A stretch of DNA of 64,000 bases from Candidatus Saccharimonadota bacterium (lineage in GTDB: Bacteria; Patescibacteriota; Saccharimonadia; Saccharimonadales; Saccharimonadaceae): assembly GCA_030528625.1 (NCBI GenBank), contig JAUMYN010000001.1, positions 248,001 through 312,000 on the forward strand, in the 5' to 3' direction. Of the stretch, positions 1 to 7,254 are shown piece by piece. The notes below the pieces were generated by a model that did no database searches, was not told the DNA's origin, and worked only from the letters and a program-made list of their open reading frames with translations. Position 1 is the stretch's first letter, and each line of letters opens with the position of its first letter. A program made the position numbers and the translations under genes.

Positions 1-2
1 AG

Positions 3-782
3 AAAATTGACCGTGTGGCGCGCCGTCATCTGCAACAGTTGCTACCAGCCTGGTGCGATTTTCCGTCTACCAAGCGCATCTTGCATTTTGAGGGCAATAA
101 TGGTCCGGATGGCATTAAACGCAAAAGTCCAGCGGTGGACGAACCCTGGCACTATATCGATCCGCATGACGCGAATGATACGGCGCTGCTAGAGATGATT
201 GATGAACATATCGCTAATCTGGCGGTGGCACTGGCGGCGGATAATCAAGCGCGCGCGGCGTTTGAAGCGGCCTGGATGGCGCATGCGATTACTGACGGCC
301 TGACGCCACCGCACCATTTTCCGCTCGAGGAAAAATTGATGGAGCTGCGCGGCGGCGAGGGGCTGGAGACGCGGACAACCCTTGTCAAAAAGAATCTGAT
401 GCCGGGCGATGGTGCGCTGGACATGCTGAAAAATAACTGGGAGTTCTGGGGCGCCAAGGGGGTGATGACCATGCATGTCGGCTTTGAGGCTGGCGTGGCG
501 AGCGTGGTGGCCTATAAACGTTTTGCCAGTGGCCTGCCGACCGCTCAAGATGTGGCGCAGCTGCACATGGACGGTTTTCGTACCTGGTATATTGGCGCAG
601 TGCATCGGGTGGTTGATTTGAAAATGTACCAAAAATTTGCCGAGACGGGCTGGACGACAGCGCTGGCGCGGCAGACCAACAAGCAACTGATGCCGCTGAT
701 TATTCGGGCGGTGGTCTTGGGGTGGCTGAGTGCGGTGTGGCGTGCGGAAACCTTGCGGACTGAGGGCCGCCATGCGCATTAG
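3..782 (+). CDS. Conserved hypothetical protein, 5' end outside window
   Basis: The reading frame is open to the left edge of the window, so the true start is upstream and only the C-terminal part is seen. A GTG at 15 is an internal possibility but has no ribosome binding site in view. The protein is mostly helical. It carries an early segment FEGNNGPDG and a WMAHAITDGLTPPHH segment (near 280-320), whose spaced histidines and aspartate recall the metal-binding helices of zinc-dependent phospholipase C/P1 nuclease-type proteins. That resemblance is only suggestive. The stop overlaps the start of rsmD by 11 nt, so the two are probably co-transcribed and translationally coupled. I do not assign a function. 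Confidence 0.7.
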   Translation, partial: KIDRVARRHLQQLLPAWCDFPSTKRILHFEGNNGPDGIKRKSPAVDEPWHYIDPHDANDTALLEMIDEHIANLAVALAADNQARAAFEAAWMAHAITDGLTPPHHFPLEEKLMELRGGEGLETRTTLVKKNLMPGDGALDMLKNNWEFWGAKGVMTMHVGFEAGVASVVAYKRFASGLPTAQDVAQLHMDGFRTWYIGAVHRVVDLKMYQKFAETGWTTALARQTNKQLMPLIIRAVVLGWLSAVWRAETLRTEGRHAH

Positions 783-1317
783 GATTATTACTGGACAGTA
801 TGGCGGGCGCTTTATCCAGGCGCCGCCAGGGAGCGCGACGCATCCGATGGGTGAGCGAGTGCGTTCGGCACTGTTCAATTCATTGGGCGGTGTGGTCGAA
901 GGAGCGCGGGTGCTTGATGCGTTTGCTGGTTCGGGTGCGGTGGGACTGGAAGCGCTGAGTCGCGGTGCCGCCTCGGCGACTTTCGTGGAGCGCGACCGCG
1001 TAGCGCAGAAAGTACTGGCGGAAAACATCCAGTCGCTCGGTGCTCAAGAACAATCTATTGTAATAAATACAACAGTGGCGAATTGGCTGGAAAGCATGAG
1101 CATAACAGAGGAGTTTGACCTGATTTTTGCCGATCCGCCCTATCATCACCCGCAGTTTTCCACAATTAAGCGGCTCTTTGGACTTCTCAAACTAGGCGGC
1201 ACTATGGTATTATCACATCCAGGAATAGGTGAGGTGCCAATTCAAAACGGAATTGTTGTGGTGGACAATCGTAGTTACGGAGGTGCGCACCTCACCCGGT
1301 TCCTTCGAGAAAAGTAA
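772..1317 (+). CDS. rsmD: 16S rRNA (guanine966-N2)-methyltransferase RsmD
   Basis: SAM-dependent methyltransferase of 181 aa that in this family methylates G966 of 16S rRNA during small-subunit assembly. The sequence shows the Rossmann SAM-binding motif VLDAFAGSGAVGLEALSRGA, an acidic VERD after strand 2 and the catalytic FADPPY (DPPY motif) typical of N2-guanine/N6-adenine methylases. The N-terminus MRIRIITGQYGGR matches the family start (RIIGG.. followed by R.TP.R.RE-like), so I place the start at the ATG at 772 rather than at upstream codons. It overlaps the upstream unknown gene by 11 nt. A strong palindromic terminator follows the stop at once. Confidence 0.93.
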   Translation: MRIRIITGQYGGRFIQAPPGSATHPMGERVRSALFNSLGGVVEGARVLDAFAGSGAVGLEALSRGAASATFVERDRVAQKVLAENIQSLGAQEQSIVINTTVANWLESMSITEEFDLIFADPPYHHPQFSTIKRLFGLLKLGGTMVLSHPGIGEVPIQNGIVVVDNRSYGGAHLTRFLREK

Positions 1318-1332
1318 TTCGTAACCTAACAT

Positions 1333-1359
1333 CCTGACAGATATCTGTCAGGACTTTTT
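1333..1359 (+). terminator. Terminator after rsmD
   Basis: Perfect 20-nt palindrome, CCTGACAG-ATAT-CTGTCAGG (1333-1352), then ACTTTTT. It sits 16 nt after the rsmD stop. Confidence 0.8.
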
Positions 1360-1371
1360 GTTGTACAGCAA

Positions 1372-1405
1372 AACCCGCTGGAAGTAGAGAGCCAGCGGGT
1401 TTTTC
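1372..1405. terminator. Bidirectional terminator
   Basis: Ten-base-pair stem AACCCGCTGG (1372-1381) / CCAGCGGGTT (1392-1401) with a T-run on the plus side and an A-run (T-run on the minus strand) on the other. It can end transcripts from both directions. Because another terminator lies just before it, it may mainly serve a minus-strand transcript from 1406-1760. Confidence 0.7.
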
Positions 1406-1764
1406 TGTTTCAAGGGGTTAGCAGTTGGGTTGTTGAACCGCTGGTAACTCCTTGCAGACGGAACAATCTGCACTGACCGGACTAGAACAAGCCGCTCCAT
1501 ATGGCAACCTCACCGCAAGCAACGGCGCACGAAATGTAGGCGCGACGGAGGTATCACCCGCATGGGTGCTGTAGATGAAGTACGGCATCAGTTAGTTAGG
1601 AGTCAAAACAGAGTAGCGGAGCCGCCGCGGTCAGCTCCGCTATAGCAACGTTCTTACCGAAAGCGGTCGAAGTCTCGCCCGCACCACTTGCCGTAGGGTG
1701 ATTTCATCTCCTCTTACCCGATGATGAGTGAATACAGTGTTCAATTTAATAGCAGGTTAATAAT
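1406..1764. other. Unexplained intergenic region with divergent direct repeat and small ORFs
   Basis: About 360 nt between a double terminator and the hicBA promoter, with no recognised gene. It contains a perfect 9-bp hairpin TAGCGGAGC/GCTCCGCTA (1614-1622 and 1634-1642), a small CACCC-GCAT-GGGTG hairpin near 1557, and two diverged copies of a roughly 60-nt unit (about 1512-1575 and 1641-1706). On the minus strand there is a 17-codon ORF beginning at about 1708 just after AAGAGGAG, then a 56-codon cysteine-containing ORF (MPYFIYSTHAGDTS...). Both would end at the terminator at 1372-1401. In the plus direction the two repeat copies encode EVSPA-like peptides that are interrupted by stops. This could be a decayed gene, two microproteins or a structured RNA. 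Confidence 0.35.
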
Positions 1765-1793
1765 TTGGAGATTTGGGGTTTGTGGTGTATGCT
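1765..1793 (+). promoter_or_regulatory. Promoter of hicBA-like pair (leaderless)
   Basis: TTGGAG (1765-1770), 17-nt spacer, TATGCT (1788-1793), then 6 nt to the ATG at 1800. The spacing predicts a transcript that starts at the start codon. Confidence 0.55.
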
Positions 1794-1799
1794 ATAAGC

Positions 1800-2153
1800 A
1801 TGATAAACCGTCTTTACCACCACATTAGGCGACTATTTGATACTCCATCTATTGAAGAAGTTGCCGCATACCAGCATAAAATGCCAGGAAGTATTCGTGT
1901 TAAGATTTCCTACGACAAAAAGACGAAGCTCTATACCGCAACTATCGCTGCCCTTGACAAACAAAAGGTTACTGCGCTGCTTATCACTGAAAGTCGTGGT
2001 GCGGCGAGGCTTGTTGAGAATGTCAATGATCTATTGCTCACTTACTTAGACATACCGGAGCGCATTAAGCCAAGCATGCCGAGGTTACTACCAGAAGACA
2101 TAGACTACGCAAATCAGCTAATGAAGAGCCCTCAGCTTGTCCTGGCAAAATAG
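1800..2153 (+). CDS. HicB-like antitoxin candidate
   Basis: 117-aa protein directly upstream of, and abutting, a HicA-like gene. The order antitoxin-toxin, a size within reach of HicB proteins and a central segment rich in short beta-strands (VKISYDKKTKLYTATIAALD) fit the partial RNase H fold of HicB. The C-terminal half is helical, as expected for a DNA-binding or partner-binding tail, but I see no unmistakable HicB signature. I start it at the ATG at 1800, which lies 6 nt after a -10 element, instead of the upstream TTG/GTG codons. In known systems HicB neutralises HicA and represses the operon. Here that role is inferred from the neighbour. Confidence 0.55.
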   Translation: MINRLYHHIRRLFDTPSIEEVAAYQHKMPGSIRVKISYDKKTKLYTATIAALDKQKVTALLITESRGAARLVENVNDLLLTYLDIPERIKPSMPRLLPEDIDYANQLMKSPQLVLAK

Positions 2154-2387
2154 ATGTCTGAGTTCTACCGCTCAATTCGCACGCAGAAACTCATAGCACT
2201 ATTGATACGTTATGGGTTTGTTAGCAAACTGGGCTCAAAACACGGCAAGTATGTCAGAGAATCGGACAATAAGACGGTTATCATACCACGGCACTGCACA
2301 CTTTCTTCGGGCACATCAAAGCAGACATGTGAATACCTCCAAAAGGAATGTGGCATACCCGCCAAAGACCTGAGGAAGCTATTCTAA
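2154..2387 (+). CDS. HicA-like mRNA interferase toxin
   Basis: 77-aa basic protein that starts on the base after the upstream stop codon, so the two are translationally coupled. It has the HicA/YcfA double-stranded-RNA-binding-like layout: an N-terminal helix ending LLIRYGFV, then LGSKHGKYVRE (the region of the catalytic histidine in GSHH-type motifs), IIPRHC (equivalent to the VPVH strand), then GTSKQTCEYLQKECGI, equivalent to the GTL..ILKQAGL C-terminal helix. HicA toxins cleave mRNA and inhibit translation. The motif is GSKH rather than GSHH, so activity should be considered likely but unproven. Confidence 0.7.
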   Translation: MSEFYRSIRTQKLIALLIRYGFVSKLGSKHGKYVRESDNKTVIIPRHCTLSSGTSKQTCEYLQKECGIPAKDLRKLF

Positions 2388-2400
2388 AGTCGGAGGCATA

Positions 2401-2429
2401 TTGACTTTTCACCCCTGTTATGCTAGCAT
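2401..2429 (+). promoter_or_regulatory. Promoter of CAP-domain gene (leaderless)
   Basis: TTGACT (2401-2406), 17-nt spacer, TAGCAT (2424-2429), then exactly 6 nt to the ATG at 2436. Confidence 0.8.
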
Positions 2430-2435
2430 AAAGAC

Positions 2436-3002
2436 ATGAAGCGAGCCATAATCATCACCGCAATTTTGGCGCTCGTAGCGGGCGCTGGTGGTGGTGTGTG
2501 GCTCAAGACTCAGCTGGACAGCCAAACGGCCGCCAAAGCGGCTCAGGAGCAAGCACAGAGCAAACCAGAGCCAGAGCCGAGCAAGTATGACGTCGGTCCG
2601 CCAGACCCAGCAGAAATGTGGGAGCTGACAAACGAAGAGCGACGCAAAGCGGGACTACCGCCTATGACGCTTGATCCACGGTTGAATGCCAGCGCTCAGG
2701 AAAAGGCAAACGATATGGCAGTGCGCGACTATTATGGACATGAGTCGCCAGAGGGCACACAAGGCTATCTGTTGGTATATAAGCATACTCAGCAGCGGTG
2801 TCGGGGCGCGGGTGAGAATCTGGCAAAGCTTTTTGAGTCGGGTGGTACTAGTCGTGAAGCCGTAGATGGCTGGTTGACTTCTACCAAGGGACACCGCGAG
2901 GCGATATTAAGTGACCGGTATGACTCAATCGGCTTCGGCTTGTCCAAGGATAAACACGGTCTTTACTTGGTAGTGCAGCATTTCTGCGCCGTGAAGTGGT
3001 AA
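2436..3002 (+). CDS. Secreted or membrane-anchored CAP (SCP/PR1) domain protein
   Basis: 188 aa. An N-terminal hydrophobic segment (about residues 4-24, IIITAILALVAGAGGGVWL) acts as signal or anchor, followed by a Glu/Pro/Gln-rich linker. The CAP domain covers about residues 60-188: LTNEERRKAGLPPMTLDPRL, then YYGHESPEG with the conserved His-Glu, RGAGENLAKLF, and WLTSTKGHREAILSDRY with the second His. These four blocks are hallmarks of the cysteine-rich secretory/PR1 superfamily, in which the two His and acidic residues form the central cavity. The exact biochemical role of bacterial CAP proteins is unsettled; cell-surface or envelope functions are common. The start is fixed by the leaderless promoter. 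Confidence 0.88.
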   Translation: MKRAIIITAILALVAGAGGGVWLKTQLDSQTAAKAAQEQAQSKPEPEPSKYDVGPPDPAEMWELTNEERRKAGLPPMTLDPRLNASAQEKANDMAVRDYYGHESPEGTQGYLLVYKHTQQRCRGAGENLAKLFESGGTSREAVDGWLTSTKGHREAILSDRYDSIGFGLSKDKHGLYLVVQHFCAVKW

Positions 3003-3023
3003 CTAGCATATAGCACTAACCCC

Positions 3024-3053
3024 AAATCTCCTTATTAAGAAAAGGAGATTTTT
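3024..3053 (+). terminator. Terminator after CAP gene
   Basis: Ten-base-pair stem AAATCTCCTT (3024-3033) / AAGGAGATTT (3042-3051) followed by further T residues. The 3' arm also contains an AAGGAGA sequence 5-6 nt ahead of an ATG at 3057 (see the findings). Confidence 0.7.
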
Positions 3054-3161
3054 ACTATGAGAGCATGGGGATGGTCACTCAACCCTATAGACTATATCGC
3101 CAATGGGGCACACGCGGCGACTGGTGGGAGGATCGGCTTTATGTTGTGATACCATAGATTC

Positions 3162-3701
3162 ATGGAGCATGCGTCTCAGCCGCACTCGGAACTCAAGCCT
3201 CGGCCATTGTCTCGCTGGGCGCAGCTGGGTGATGCCGCCTTGTGGCCGATCATGTACCTGGCCTGTGGAGGTCGGGCGACAGGGTTTCGGACGGGCGATA
3301 TTCAGAACACGCACCCGTGGCACTGCCAGCGAGTTGATGCAGCGGTGTTGGACGACGATCAGTTGTTGCGCGTTATGGCGCCGACCATCAAGAGTATGCG
3401 CCGCATCAGGCCGTTCTTTCAGCTGCCGCTGTTGGGCGGCTGGCGCCAGTATGTGGTAGTGCAGGCCGACGCGCCGTGCTATCATATCGGCTGGGCTATC
3501 CCCGCGGTCGATGGCGAGGGCTATCGCATGGCGCAGCTTAATCGGTTGCCGCTGGACGGGCCAGTCAAAATGCTGCGTGCTGGCGATGCACCATGGGTGG
3601 ATTTGTTTGCGGTGGATGAGACTGGTCGGCAACGGTCGCTGAGGTGTATTGGCGAGGGGCGACTAGGCGACGGCACCTACCTAGAGTATCCGCTATTTTA
3701 A
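3162..3701 (+). CDS. Hypothetical protein
   Basis: 179-aa soluble-looking protein with no motif I recognise. It is rich in Trp, Arg and aromatic residues (PLLGGWRQYVVVQ, LEYPLF at the C-terminus). The ATG at 3162 lies 6 nt after a TACCAT box (3150-3155) preceded by TG, so it fits the leaderless start pattern. The same frame is open upstream to an ATG at 3057 except for a single TGA at 3147-3149. The original gene may therefore have been about 35 codons longer. It converges with the glucosidase gene: both stop codons share the palindromic TTAA at 3698-3701. Confidence 0.6.
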   Translation: MEHASQPHSELKPRPLSRWAQLGDAALWPIMYLACGGRATGFRTGDIQNTHPWHCQRVDAAVLDDDQLLRVMAPTIKSMRRIRPFFQLPLLGGWRQYVVVQADAPCYHIGWAIPAVDGEGYRMAQLNRLPLDGPVKMLRAGDAPWVDLFAVDETGRQRSLRCIGEGRLGDGTYLEYPLF

Positions 3702-5281
3702 CCGCGTTCAAGCAGCAGTAGTGCGGCGCCATAGCCAGGCAGTCGTAGCGATGTCTCGTGATGCTCAACCGTCGAGTCGGTGGCTATCAGCAGTGTGGCC
3801 GGAGCAGGCAAGGTAATGTCTTGCGGAGCGTCAGCAAAATTAACCAACACCACAGCCTCTTCTGCTTCCAAATAGCGGCGTAGTCCCAGAACATAACCAT
3901 TGCCCGTCAAGTAGGGCTCGGTACTGCCGCGCGACAGGAGTGGCAAGGTGTGCCGCAGCTTCAGTAATGAGCGCTGGAGCTGCAACAGCGAGTCTGGCTG
4001 CTTGGTTTGGGTTAGGACATTGACGGTCAGATGATTATCATGTACGGGCAGCCACGGCTCAGCGCAGGAAAAGCCAGCGTGCGGCGCATTGGCCCACTGC
4101 ATCGGCGTGCGAGCGCGGTCGCGACTATCATGTGGTGAGTGATTAGGGCTAAAAGTGTCGCGTACTTCGTCGTCACTCAGCTGGCCATTTTCCATGCCGA
4201 TTTCATCGCCGTAGTACACGACACTTACGCCAGGGCACGTTAAATTCAGAAACTGCAAAGCCCGGGCGCGGGCGGCTCCCAGACGCGACGCGACACGCGG
4301 CTGGTCGTGATTACCGACGCAGAAAAAGGGCAGTGCCGGGCCGGCTGCTGCTAGGTAGCGCGCGATAGCCTGCCCGGTGTGCTCGGCGTGCCACTCATCC
4401 TGCCGATGCTCCATGAAAAACGCTGAGCCGCGCGGATGTGCTTGCAGCACCGCTTGGTACTGATCATAAATATCGCCCAGCTGCTCATCTGGATAAAATT
4501 CAAACACCATGTGCCGGTCGTCGTACTCGTCGCACACGCTGGCTAGCTCATGCAAATATTCCTGAAAATGCGGCCCATATTTACAGTGCGTGTGCCGAAA
4601 GGCGCCGTACGCGTCGGGCGGTCCGTCAAATTGCGGATTCGCCGGGTCATCACGTAGTGCTGGGTCTTTGGAAATACCCCAAATCGCGTCAACGCGCATC
4701 CCATCCACACCCATATCAAACCAAAACCGCACCACGTCCTGCATGGCGTGGCGCACTTCAGGATTATCCCAATTGAGATCGGGCTGGGTCGGCAAAAACG
4801 AGTGTAAGTAATACTGCCCGGTCGTTTCGTCCAGCGTCCACGACGACCCGCCTGCTAAGCTCCGCCAATTATTCGGCGGCTGACCATCCCTACTATCACG
4901 CCAGACATACCAATCGCGCTTTGGATTACTTTTTGAGGCACGCGACTCCTGAAACCACGGATGCTGATCAGACGTATGGCACGGCACAAGGTCGATCATC
5001 ACTTTAATATTATGCTGGTGCGCCGCCTTCAGGAGTTGCTTAAAATCCTGTAGCGAGCCAAACACGGGATCAACCGATCGATAATCCGCCACATCATAGC
5101 CAAAATCGGTCATTGGCGAAGTGAAAAACGGCGAGATCCACACCGCATCAATTCCCAGCCAGCTCAGATAATCCAGCCGCGAGGTGATGCCCCGTAGATC
5201 ACCCACGCCATCACTATTGGTATCACGAAAACTGCGCGGATAAATCTGATACAGCGAAGTAACGTTGCGCCATGAAGCCAT
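3698..5281 (-). CDS. GH13 alpha-glucosidase / oligo-1,6-glucosidase-type enzyme
   Basis: 527-aa cytoplasmic glycoside hydrolase family 13 enzyme; no signal peptide is seen. The TIM-barrel motifs are intact: the calcium-loop-like DTNSDGVGDLRGI (20-32), DAVWISPFFTSPMTDFGYD (substrate-side loop, 45-63), VMIDLVPCHTSDQHPWF (94-110), GMRVDAIW with nucleophile Asp198, VFEFYPDE with acid Glu261 and VGNHDQPR with Asp326. The layout matches exo-acting oligo-1,6-glucosidases and alpha-glucosidases rather than endo-amylases; the precise substrate cannot be read. Together with the branching enzyme at 43.8-45.8 kb it points to storage or scavenging of alpha-glucans. The ATG at 5281 sits 6 nt after TATACT (plus-strand 5288-5293), so the mRNA should be leaderless. 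Confidence 0.88.
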   Translation of the reverse strand: MASWRNVTSLYQIYPRSFRDTNSDGVGDLRGITSRLDYLSWLGIDAVWISPFFTSPMTDFGYDVADYRSVDPVFGSLQDFKQLLKAAHQHNIKVMIDLVPCHTSDQHPWFQESRASKSNPKRDWYVWRDSRDGQPPNNWRSLAGGSSWTLDETTGQYYLHSFLPTQPDLNWDNPEVRHAMQDVVRFWFDMGVDGMRVDAIWGISKDPALRDDPANPQFDGPPDAYGAFRHTHCKYGPHFQEYLHELASVCDEYDDRHMVFEFYPDEQLGDIYDQYQAVLQAHPRGSAFFMEHRQDEWHAEHTGQAIARYLAAAGPALPFFCVGNHDQPRVASRLGAARARALQFLNLTCPGVSVVYYGDEIGMENGQLSDDEVRDTFSPNHSPHDSRDRARTPMQWANAPHAGFSCAEPWLPVHDNHLTVNVLTQTKQPDSLLQLQRSLLKLRHTLPLLSRGSTEPYLTGNGYVLGLRRYLEAEEAVVLVNFADAPQDITLPAPATLLIATDSTVEHHETSLRLPGYGAALLLLERG

Positions 5282-5419
5282 GCTATAAGTATAAGCGAGA
5301 CAGGGGACTTTTTCCAGGGCGCACTGTTGGCGGTGCTAGAGATTAGCAATGTGCCACCTCTAGCTTAATCCAAATCAGAATCATTAAAAATTAAAAAAGA
5401 CGCTGCTGCACCATAATTC

Positions 5420-5494
5420 TGGTGCGGATGGGGAGAGTCGAACTCCCGTCTCAACCTTGGGAAGGTCACATAATAGCCGTTATACGACACCCGC
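5420..5494 (-). tRNA. tRNA-Gly(CCC)
   Basis: Cloverleaf on the minus strand: acceptor GCGGGTG/CATCCGC, anticodon loop TTCCCAA (anticodon CCC, codon GGG), T arm GGGAG-TTCGACT-CTCCC, discriminator A and encoded CCA. The CCA-proximal GCACCA can also pair with TGGTGC just downstream. Confidence 0.93.
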
Positions 5495-5565
5495 GTCTTG
5501 CTTATTGTAACACGCTTGCGTCCGGGCTGCAATCTGTAGTATAATAAAACTCGCAGTCTTGACGT

Positions 5566-5641
5566 GGCTCTTTAGCTCAGTTGGTAGAGCAGAGGCCTGA
5601 AGAGCCTTGTGTCCCCAGTTCGAGTCTGGGAGGAGCCACCA
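5566..5641 (+). tRNA. tRNA-Phe(GAA)
   Basis: Acceptor GGCTCTT/AGGAGCC, D arm GCTC-AGTTGGTA-GAGC, anticodon loop CTGAAGA (GAA), T loop TTCGAGT, discriminator A and encoded CCA. A TATAAT box lies 20-25 nt upstream. It has the standard G18-G19 and C56. Confidence 0.95.
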
Positions 5642-5688
5642 GTATTGCAATGAGCGCGCGGCTTTGCTACAATAAGTCGTGACCACAT

Positions 5689-5764
5689 GCGGGTTTAGCT
5701 CAGTTGTTAGAGCGCTTCCTTGCCATGGAAGAGGCCAGGAGTTAGAGTCTCCTAACCCGCACCA
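5689..5764 (+). tRNA. tRNA-Gly(GCC) with altered elbow pair
   Basis: Acceptor GCGGGTT/AACCCGC, anticodon stem CTTCC/GGAAG with loop TTGCCAT (anticodon GCC, codons GGC/GGU), encoded CCA. The D loop is AGTTGTTA, compared with AGTTGGTA in the neighbouring tRNA-Phe, so position 19 is U. The T loop is TTAGAGT instead of TTCGAGT, so position 56 is A. The near-universal G19-C56 tertiary pair is thus replaced by a U-A combination that could still pair. A TACAAT box (5668-5673) precedes the gene and a hairpin terminator follows. Confidence 0.92.
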
Positions 5765-5785
5765 AAATGGAACTTTCTGAGATTT

Positions 5786-5816
5786 GGTCGCCCGACAGGG
5801 CGACCGTTTCCGTTTT
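5786..5816 (+). terminator. Terminator after tRNA-Gly(GCC)
   Basis: Eight-base-pair stem GGTCGCCC-GACA-GGGCGACC (5786-5805) followed by GTTTCCGTTTT. Confidence 0.75.
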
Positions 5817-6154
5817 AGTTCCGAAATGGTGGCAATATACGCCAAAGCTCGAACCTGTTTCGAGCGTAAAAGTTGAGCCGTGCAGGCTTGGCCTTGAGCG
5901 CCTGGCGGGCGCAAGCGCCCGCTCGCCCCACCAGCCGGGGTTCCTGCAAAACTCTGTTTTGTGGGGTGGAGATATACCCTTTGAATTATCTTTTTTGAAA
6001 TTTCCCCCGCCGATCTTTTTATTTTTTAGTTGAAAAGGGTGTTTTCTGGTGGGGACAACTACTGCCCGTGACGGCAGGGGCGTTAGATCTTCACCCAGGT
6101 GGCAGAGCCGACGCGCTACGCGCCCTCATCACTAGGGAAAATACGTAGTCGAGT
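5817..6154. other. Hairpin-rich intergenic region, no gene seen
   Basis: About 340 nt with several local inverted repeats: GCTCGAA/TTCGAGC near 5848, a GC-rich GCGGGCGC-AA-GCGCCCGC near 5905-5922, CAAAAC-TCT-GTTTTG near 5948 and CTGCC/GGCAG near 6061-6076. ORFs here are short or run antisense through the tRNAs and have no plausible start or domain. It may be decayed DNA or unrecognised structured RNA. Confidence 0.4.
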
Positions 6155-7198
6155 TTATGAATAATCCAATGAAATCATGTTTCTCTCTGGAGAAAGGGTG
6201 GCTTTACGCCCAACAGGCAAGACGATTTGAGGGTCGGTGTGTCCAAAGTCAACATTTTGAACTATTGGGATTGTCTCGTTGTATTCCCTAATAACCGATA
6301 TGACTGTCTCTCTTTGATCTTTTCGATAGTTTGCTTTTTGTTCAACTGTATTTTGCTGAGTGAAATCCCATGCTTTTGGCCGACCGATCATTACACCGCT
6401 CAACTGGCTAAACCATCCTCTTTCACCAAGCCCAACCAGCAAATAGCGTACGACCCAGTGTGGAGGTATATTTTCGGCTGATTCCAGAAAAAGGATCTTT
6501 CCTGCCATATCTTCAGCACTGGGTAGGTACTTCTCTGCCGAACACTGAGCGACCATACTCTCGATACATCCACCCCACAGCAAGCCACTTACTTCTTGCT
6601 CTCCGTTCCAGATGAGTCCATCATTTTGCTCCATGGGGCGCTGCTTATTGAGGGATGATTTATCTGCCCAGTCAAGACCGATGTCATTATACGTTGCACT
6701 TCCGCTCGTTTCGAGCGTACCACCGTCAAACAATGCCTTGTTGAGTGACTCTATAGTGAGATCCATCATATTTTTTTGCATAGCGAACTGAGTCATTATA
6801 CAGCCACCGTAATATGACGGTATTCCAAGGTTTGATAAATACACATGCAAATGAGTATTGTCGCTAAAACCAAAAAATGGTTTCGGATTTGCTTTGATGA
6901 GCTCTAGATCAAGTAATTTAAGTAGCTTTATCTGGTCTGTGCCACCAATCGAAGCGATAATAGCTTTGATGCTCGAATCACTGAAAGCGGCCATTATATC
7001 GGTAGCCCTATCCTGCAGTGACGAACCCATGCGTCGAGTTGTCGGGTACTCTACGGGTTCTAGTGAAAAAACTGTACGCAAACGATCTAGCCCAAGGTCT
7101 TGTACCCACGGAAAGAGTCCAGGCAGCCCATTTGAAGGTGACAGGACTGCGACTTTGTCGCCTTTTTGAAGTTTTGGTAGCGTAACGTAAGTATTCAT
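6155..7198 (-). CDS. S66-family serine carboxypeptidase (LD-carboxypeptidase / MccF-like)
   Basis: 347-aa member of peptidase family S66, which contains cytoplasmic LD-carboxypeptidases that trim murein tetrapeptides and MccF proteins that detoxify microcin C-type peptide-nucleotides. Visible features are KGDKVAVLSPS at the N-terminus, the IIASIGGTDQ strand, the nucleophile Ser112 in FFGFSDNT, the YYGG oxyanion region, a LFLESAEN segment with the expected Glu, and a C-terminal FGHTDPQIVLPVG with the catalytic His. The length and the SDNT motif lean slightly toward the MccF branch, but I would not separate the two roles without a tree. The ATG at 7198 follows TATAAT (plus-strand 7206-7211) by 7 nt, so I use it instead of upstream in-frame codons. 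Confidence 0.85.
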   Translation of the reverse strand: MNTYVTLPKLQKGDKVAVLSPSNGLPGLFPWVQDLGLDRLRTVFSLEPVEYPTTRRMGSSLQDRATDIMAAFSDSSIKAIIASIGGTDQIKLLKLLDLELIKANPKPFFGFSDNTHLHVYLSNLGIPSYYGGCIMTQFAMQKNMMDLTIESLNKALFDGGTLETSGSATYNDIGLDWADKSSLNKQRPMEQNDGLIWNGEQEVSGLLWGGCIESMVAQCSAEKYLPSAEDMAGKILFLESAENIPPHWVVRYLLVGLGERGWFSQLSGVMIGRPKAWDFTQQNTVEQKANYRKDQRETVISVIREYNETIPIVQNVDFGHTDPQIVLPVGRKATLSPERNMISLDYS

Positions 7199-7254
7199 AC
7201 GTACTATTATAGCTATTTTTACTATAAAAAATACCCGTAATACTAGGTGTGATC

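Noticed and set aside
189-1028. 279-aa minus-strand ORF opposite the first gene and rsmD
   Set aside because: Shadow of two well-supported plus-strand genes; no domain, low-complexity start.
1372-1764. tmRNA, 4.5S RNA or RNase P RNA in the gap before hicBA
   Set aside because: No TTCGAC 5' motif or T-arm/CCA end of tmRNA, no GGTCAGG..GGAAGG loop of SRP RNA and no GAGGAAAGTCC box of RNase P RNA on either strand.
5480-5914. 144-aa minus-strand ORF (MRPPGAQGQACTAQ...)
   Set aside because: It runs antisense through tRNA-Phe and tRNA-Gly and contains the peptide repeats (GDSNSWPLPWQGSALTTEL, DSNWGHKALQASALPTEL) that tRNA genes give in antisense frames. Not a real gene.
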